Position numbers and translations under genes: made by a program
NCBI GenBank assembly: GCA_903970575.1
Contig: CAJCJC010000289.1
Span: forward strand, 1 to 8,640
Direction of reading: 5' to 3'
Source: Alphaproteobacteria bacterium
GTDB lineage: Bacteria > Pseudomonadota > Alphaproteobacteria > BOG-932 > Roseiterribacteraceae
DNA: 8,640 bases
In this document: positions 6,223 to 8,640 of the stretch, piece by piece
Layout of the letters: each line of letters starts with the position of its first letter
How positions within the stretch are numbered: the stretch's first letter is position 1
Notes under the pieces: generated by a model
What the model saw: the letters and a program-made list of their open reading frames with translations, nothing else
The model's database searches: none
What the model was told of the DNA's origin: nothing

Positions 6223-6561
6223 TCAGTTCTTACCGCCAGGCGCGGGGCTGAAATGCGTCGCATATTTGTCGGGCACGTCTTTCCAGGAATCGGCATCGGC
6301 GGGCGCGGCCTTTTTCCGCGTTATATTTGGCCACAATTCGGAAAATTCGCGGTTAATCTCGGCGAGCGCCTCCGATTTGGGATCGCTATCGGGCACAATG
6401 GCCTCGACTGGGCATTCCGGTTCGCAGACCCCACAATCGATGCATTCATCTGGGTGGATGACAAGCATATTCTCGCCCTCGTAGAAGCAGTCCACTGGGC
6501 AAACTTCAACGCAGTCCGTGTATTTGCACTTAATGCAGGCTTCAGTAACGATATACGGCAT
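6223..6561 (-). CDS. fdxA: Seven-iron ferredoxin FdxA (3Fe-4S + 4Fe-4S)
   Basis: A 112-aa soluble electron carrier of the Azotobacter ferredoxin I type. All cluster cysteines are present. By alignment with that protein, Cys9, Cys17 and Cys50 should bind the 3Fe-4S cluster, and Cys21, Cys40, Cys43 and Cys46 the 4Fe-4S cluster; Cys12 and Cys25 are the usual extra cysteines. Motifs are [17 protein letters not shown] (9-25) and [12 protein letters not shown] (40-51), followed by the long C-terminal extension typical of alphaproteobacterial FdxA ([11 protein letters not shown]...SWKDVPDKY). The ATG at 6561 is chosen because the family begins [12 protein letters not shown] and CTGGAG lies 8-9 bases upstream; an in-frame start 25 codons further upstream has no family support. 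A GC hairpin lies just 5' of the ribosome site. Redox partner unknown. carD follows 294 bases downstream on the same strand; a T7 run on minus at 6136-6130 lacks a strong preceding stem, so no clear terminator. Confidence 0.97.
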   Translation of the reverse strand: MPYIVTEACIKCKYTDCVEVCPVDCFYEGENMLVIHPDECIDCGVCEPECPVEAIVPDSDPKSEALAEINREFSELWPNITRKKAAPADADSWKDVPDKYATHFSPAPGGKN

Positions 6562-6578
6562 AAAAGGAACTCCAGGAC

Positions 6579-6592
6579 GGGCCGTTTGGCCC
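6579..6592 (-). promoter_or_regulatory. GC-rich leader hairpin immediately upstream of the fdxA ribosome site
   Basis: In the fdxA mRNA sense, GGGCC-AAAC-GGCCC forms a 5-bp GC stem with a 4-base loop, followed at once by GTCCTGGAG, which contains the Shine-Dalgarno site. The arrangement and stem sequence match the rpoH leader hairpin almost exactly. The U-rich stretch after it (TTCCTTTT) is short and broken, so attenuation is possible but not well supported. Confidence 0.5.
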
Positions 6593-6715
6593 CGACTTAT
6601 GCAAACGCGCATGATATGCGACAGGCGGCGACACAATGCCAGCCCTTCATAGTCCGTCTGCGTTATGTTTTTACTGTTCTTGTTTTCGCTGAGCGTTAAT
6701 TGCGACGCTTGGACG

Positions 6716-6725
6716 CGTCATGACG
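6716..6725. repeat. 10-bp palindrome between phr and fdxA
   Basis: CGTCATGACG is perfectly self-complementary and lies 30 bases downstream of the photolyase stop. A weaker dyad, AGCGT/ACGCT with an 8-base spacer, is next to it at 6692-6709. Neither is followed by a T-run on the minus strand, so they do not look like an intrinsic terminator; a protein-binding site for fdxA control is possible. Confidence 0.3.
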
Positions 6726-6755
6726 GTGCGGGCTAAGCATGCCGAAGGGCTCCTG

Positions 6756-8180
6756 TCATCGACTCAATTGCGCCAGTGCGTCCAAGGCGCGCTGACGGGC
6801 CTCGACATGATCCACGATCGGGCGCGGGTAATTGCCGCCGAGATCGACCCCCGCCTTCGCCAGTATCTCCGCGGGGGCCAGCCAAGGCTTATGCAGCCAT
6901 TCATTGGGCAGTTTGCCGAGTTCGGGTATGAAACGGCGAACGTAATCGCCGTCGGGGTCGAATTTCTCCCCCTGGAGGACCGGATTGAAGATGCGGAAAT
7001 ATGGCGCGGCGTCCGCTCCCGATCCAGCGATCCATTGCCAGTTCATCGCATTATTGGCGAGATCGGCGTCGACGAGCGTATCCCAGAACCAGTCCTCGCC
7101 GCGTCGCCAGGAAATCAGCAGATGCTTGACCAGGAACGAGGCCGCGACCAGCCGGACGCGATTGTGCATCCAGCCAGTTTGCCACAGCTGCCTCATCCCC
7201 GCGTCCACCATCGGATAACCGGTTCGGCCCTCCCGCCAAAGTTGAAGCGAGGCTTGGTCTTCCCGCCACGGAAACGCGGCGAATTTTTCACTGAACGGCT
7301 TTTCGTGCAATTCGGGAAATTGCCACAGCAGGTGATGCGCGAATTCCCGCCAGGCGAGTTCTCGAAGGAACGGCTCTCCGGCCGGCCCCACGGCGTTCTC
7401 CACCGTCTTCCAGACCTGACGTACCGATATCTCGCCCCAGTGAAGGTGCGGAGAAAGCCTGGAGACGCCCTCGACGCCGGGGATATCGCGGCGATCCTTG
7501 TAAGATTGGGCAATCTCGTCGACAAACCTCGCGAGCCTCGTTCGAGCGCCATCTTCTCCAGGGGTCCAGGTTTTTCGCAGGCCGCCGGCCCAATCCGGCT
7601 TATGTGGCTGCAACCCCCAGTCCGCCAGTTCCTCGCTCGCGGGGGTGCTCAACGATTGGTCGAATTGCGGGGTCGGATGGGCCCGATCCGGCGTTACGCC
7701 TGCGCGCAGGGCCTTCCAAAATGGGGTAAACACCTGAAAGGGAGAACCGCTCTGGGTCTTTAGCACCCAGGGTTCCGCGATCAGGCTGGCGGCGAAACTG
7801 TCCGCGCGTATGCCCGCCTTGGTCAGCGCGTTCTTGATCGCGGTGTCCCGCTGAACGGCGAACGGCTCGTAGAGCCTGTTCCAGGTGACCGATCTGGCGC
7901 CATGCGCCTGGGCGAGTTCGGGCAGTAGGGTCAACGCCGGCCCGCGCTTCAGAACCAAGGGCACGCCTCGGGCGCGCAGGGCTACCTCCAGGCTCGATAG
8001 GCTGTGGTGCAACCACCAACGGCTGGCGCCGCCCCAGCGCCATCGACCCGGCGCGTCATCGTCCAGAATGAAGACCCCAATGATGGGTCCCCTTCTGGCC
8101 GCTTCGGTCAGCGCGGGATTGTCGTCAAGGCGAAGATCCTGGCGAAACCAGACGATCGCGGGTGCGTGTTCATCGGACAT
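6756..8180 (-). CDS. phrB: Deoxyribodipyrimidine photolyase, class I (cryptochrome/photolyase family)
   Basis: Light-driven repair enzyme that splits cyclobutane pyrimidine dimers using reduced FAD. From the ATG at 8180 the protein is 474 aa, the usual class I length. The N-terminal alpha/beta domain, which binds the antenna chromophore in this family, starts with IVWFRQDLRLDDNPAL (about 8-23). The helical FAD domain contains SRLSPHLHWGEIS (240-252), TGYPMVDAGMRQL (320-332), WMHNRVR (337-343) and the DADLANNAMNWQW...RIFNP block (371-400). By comparison with the E. coli enzyme, the electron-transfer tryptophan triad appears intact as Trp315, Trp358 and Trp381. A GTG at 8204 would add 8 residues, but ATG gives the more family-like N-terminus; neither has a strong ribosome site. 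fdxA lies 194 bases downstream. A cryptochrome without repair activity cannot be excluded, but sequence and length favour a CPD photolyase. Confidence 0.95.
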   Translation of the reverse strand: MSDEHAPAIVWFRQDLRLDDNPALTEAARRGPIIGVFILDDDAPGRWRWGGASRWWLHHSLSSLEVALRARGVPLVLKRGPALTLLPELAQAHGARSVTWNRLYEPFAVQRDTAIKNALTKAGIRADSFAASLIAEPWVLKTQSGSPFQVFTPFWKALRAGVTPDRAHPTPQFDQSLSTPASEELADWGLQPHKPDWAGGLRKTWTPGEDGARTRLARFVDEIAQSYKDRRDIPGVEGVSRLSPHLHWGEISVRQVWKTVENAVGPAGEPFLRELAWREFAHHLLWQFPELHEKPFSEKFAAFPWREDQASLQLWREGRTGYPMVDAGMRQLWQTGWMHNRVRLVAASFLVKHLLISWRRGEDWFWDTLVDADLANNAMNWQWIAGSGADAAPYFRIFNPVLQGEKFDPDGDYVRRFIPELGKLPNEWLHKPWLAPAEILAKAGVDLGGNYPRPIVDHVEARQRALDALAQLSR

Positions 8181-8266
8181 GCCGAAGAACTGTTTCCGGC
8201 GCACGGCGCGTCAAGCGGCCGCGTCGCGGAATTCGCTCATCGGATCGCCCGTCGCGGCCCGCCCGC

Positions 8267-8640
8267 TCAATGTGCGGCCGCCGCCACGGCGTCCGTCGGC
8301 GCCGGCTGTCGGTTGACGCGGATCAGCAAAAGCAACGGCGTAAAGACGATACTGAGGATCGCCAGAAGCCTGAAGACATTTACATAGGCGACCATGCCCG
8401 CTTGCTGCGTCACGCTGAGGTTTAGCAGCTTCAGCGCCGCTTGCGCGGAGACTCCGACGGGCGACGCCACACGATTGAACGGCGTCATGAACCCACCAAG
8501 ATGGGCATGGTTCAACTGCGTCAACTCCGACAGGCGGGAAATGACGATGGAAATGCCGATCGCGCCGCCGACATTGCGCATAAGCGCGTAAAATCCCGAC
8601 GCCTCGGTCCGCAGCGCGATCGGCAGGGTCGAAAACGCGA
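8267..8640 (-). CDS. DHA2-family (EmrB/QacA-type) MFS multidrug efflux transporter, C-terminal part (cut by right window edge)
   Basis: The last 123 codons of an inner-membrane drug:proton antiporter are visible; most of the gene lies beyond the right edge. Reading in from the edge, LPIALRTEASGFYALMRNVGGAIGISIV matches the loop and transmembrane segment 13 of 14-helix DHA2 transporters (family pattern EASG...RN.GG..G). It is followed by a periplasmic loop (LNHAHLGGFMTPFN) and the last hydrophobic helix VFRLLAILSIVFTPLLLLI, then a short polar, Ala-rich C-terminus ending at TGA (8269-8267). In many proteobacteria such genes pair with an EmrA-like membrane-fusion protein; no such gene is visible here. 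The photolyase follows 86 bases downstream on the same strand with no clear terminator between. Substrate unknown. Confidence 0.9.
   Translation of the reverse strand, partial: AFSTLPIALRTEASGFYALMRNVGGAIGISIVISRLSELTQLNHAHLGGFMTPFNRVASPVGVSAQAALKLLNLSVTQQAGMVAYVNVFRLLAILSIVFTPLLLLIRVNRQPAPTDAVAAAAH

Noticed and set aside
6720..7763. Plus-strand open frame of 347 codons opposite the photolyase gene
   Set aside because: The opposite strand encodes a full photolyase with all motifs; this frame is its antisense shadow.
8211..8240. Nine-codon minus-strand ORF (MSEFRDAAA) between the MFS gene and phrB
   Set aside because: Too short, without a ribosome site, and without any supporting pattern.

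Overview
The window reads as a chromosomal segment of a GC-rich alphaproteobacterium, probably of the order Hyphomicrobiales (Rhizobiales). The evidence is the RpoH-type sigma factor with its RpoH box, the alphaproteobacterial-style 7Fe ferredoxin FdxA beside a CarD regulator, and strongly GC-biased third codon positions. I see no mobile element, CRISPR array, tRNA or rRNA. Nearly all genes lie on the minus strand. No gene-free stretch exceeds 300 bases; the longest is the 294-base carD leader/fdxA downstream region.

Layout from left to right: the N-terminal 254 codons of phosphoglycerate kinase (pgk, minus, cut by the left edge); a proline iminopeptidase (minus) whose 3' end lies in a 30-bp tandem duplication; a plus-strand lipoprotein M48 zinc protease with a C-terminal LysM-like domain; and, convergent with it, a 293-aa RpoH-family sigma factor. 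Continuing along the minus strand come a 286-aa protein with the metallophosphoesterase (PPP) fold but most catalytic residues replaced, a CarD/CdnL-type regulator, ferredoxin FdxA, a class I DNA photolyase, and the C-terminal part of a DHA2-type multidrug efflux transporter cut by the right edge.

The central block (M48 protease, RpoH, pseudophosphatase, CarD, FdxA, photolyase) has a stress-response character. It combines an alternative sigma factor, an RNA-polymerase-binding regulator, an envelope quality-control protease, an iron-sulfur electron carrier and light-dependent DNA repair. Whether these genes are co-regulated is inference.

The most unusual items are (1) the apparent catalytically dead PPP-fold protein between carD and rpoH, (2) two near-identical GGGCC/GGCCC leader hairpins directly upstream of the Shine-Dalgarno sites of rpoH and fdxA, and (3) a structured carD leader with an extended -10 promoter, several dyads and a 12-codon upstream ORF whose ribosome site lies in a hairpin arm.
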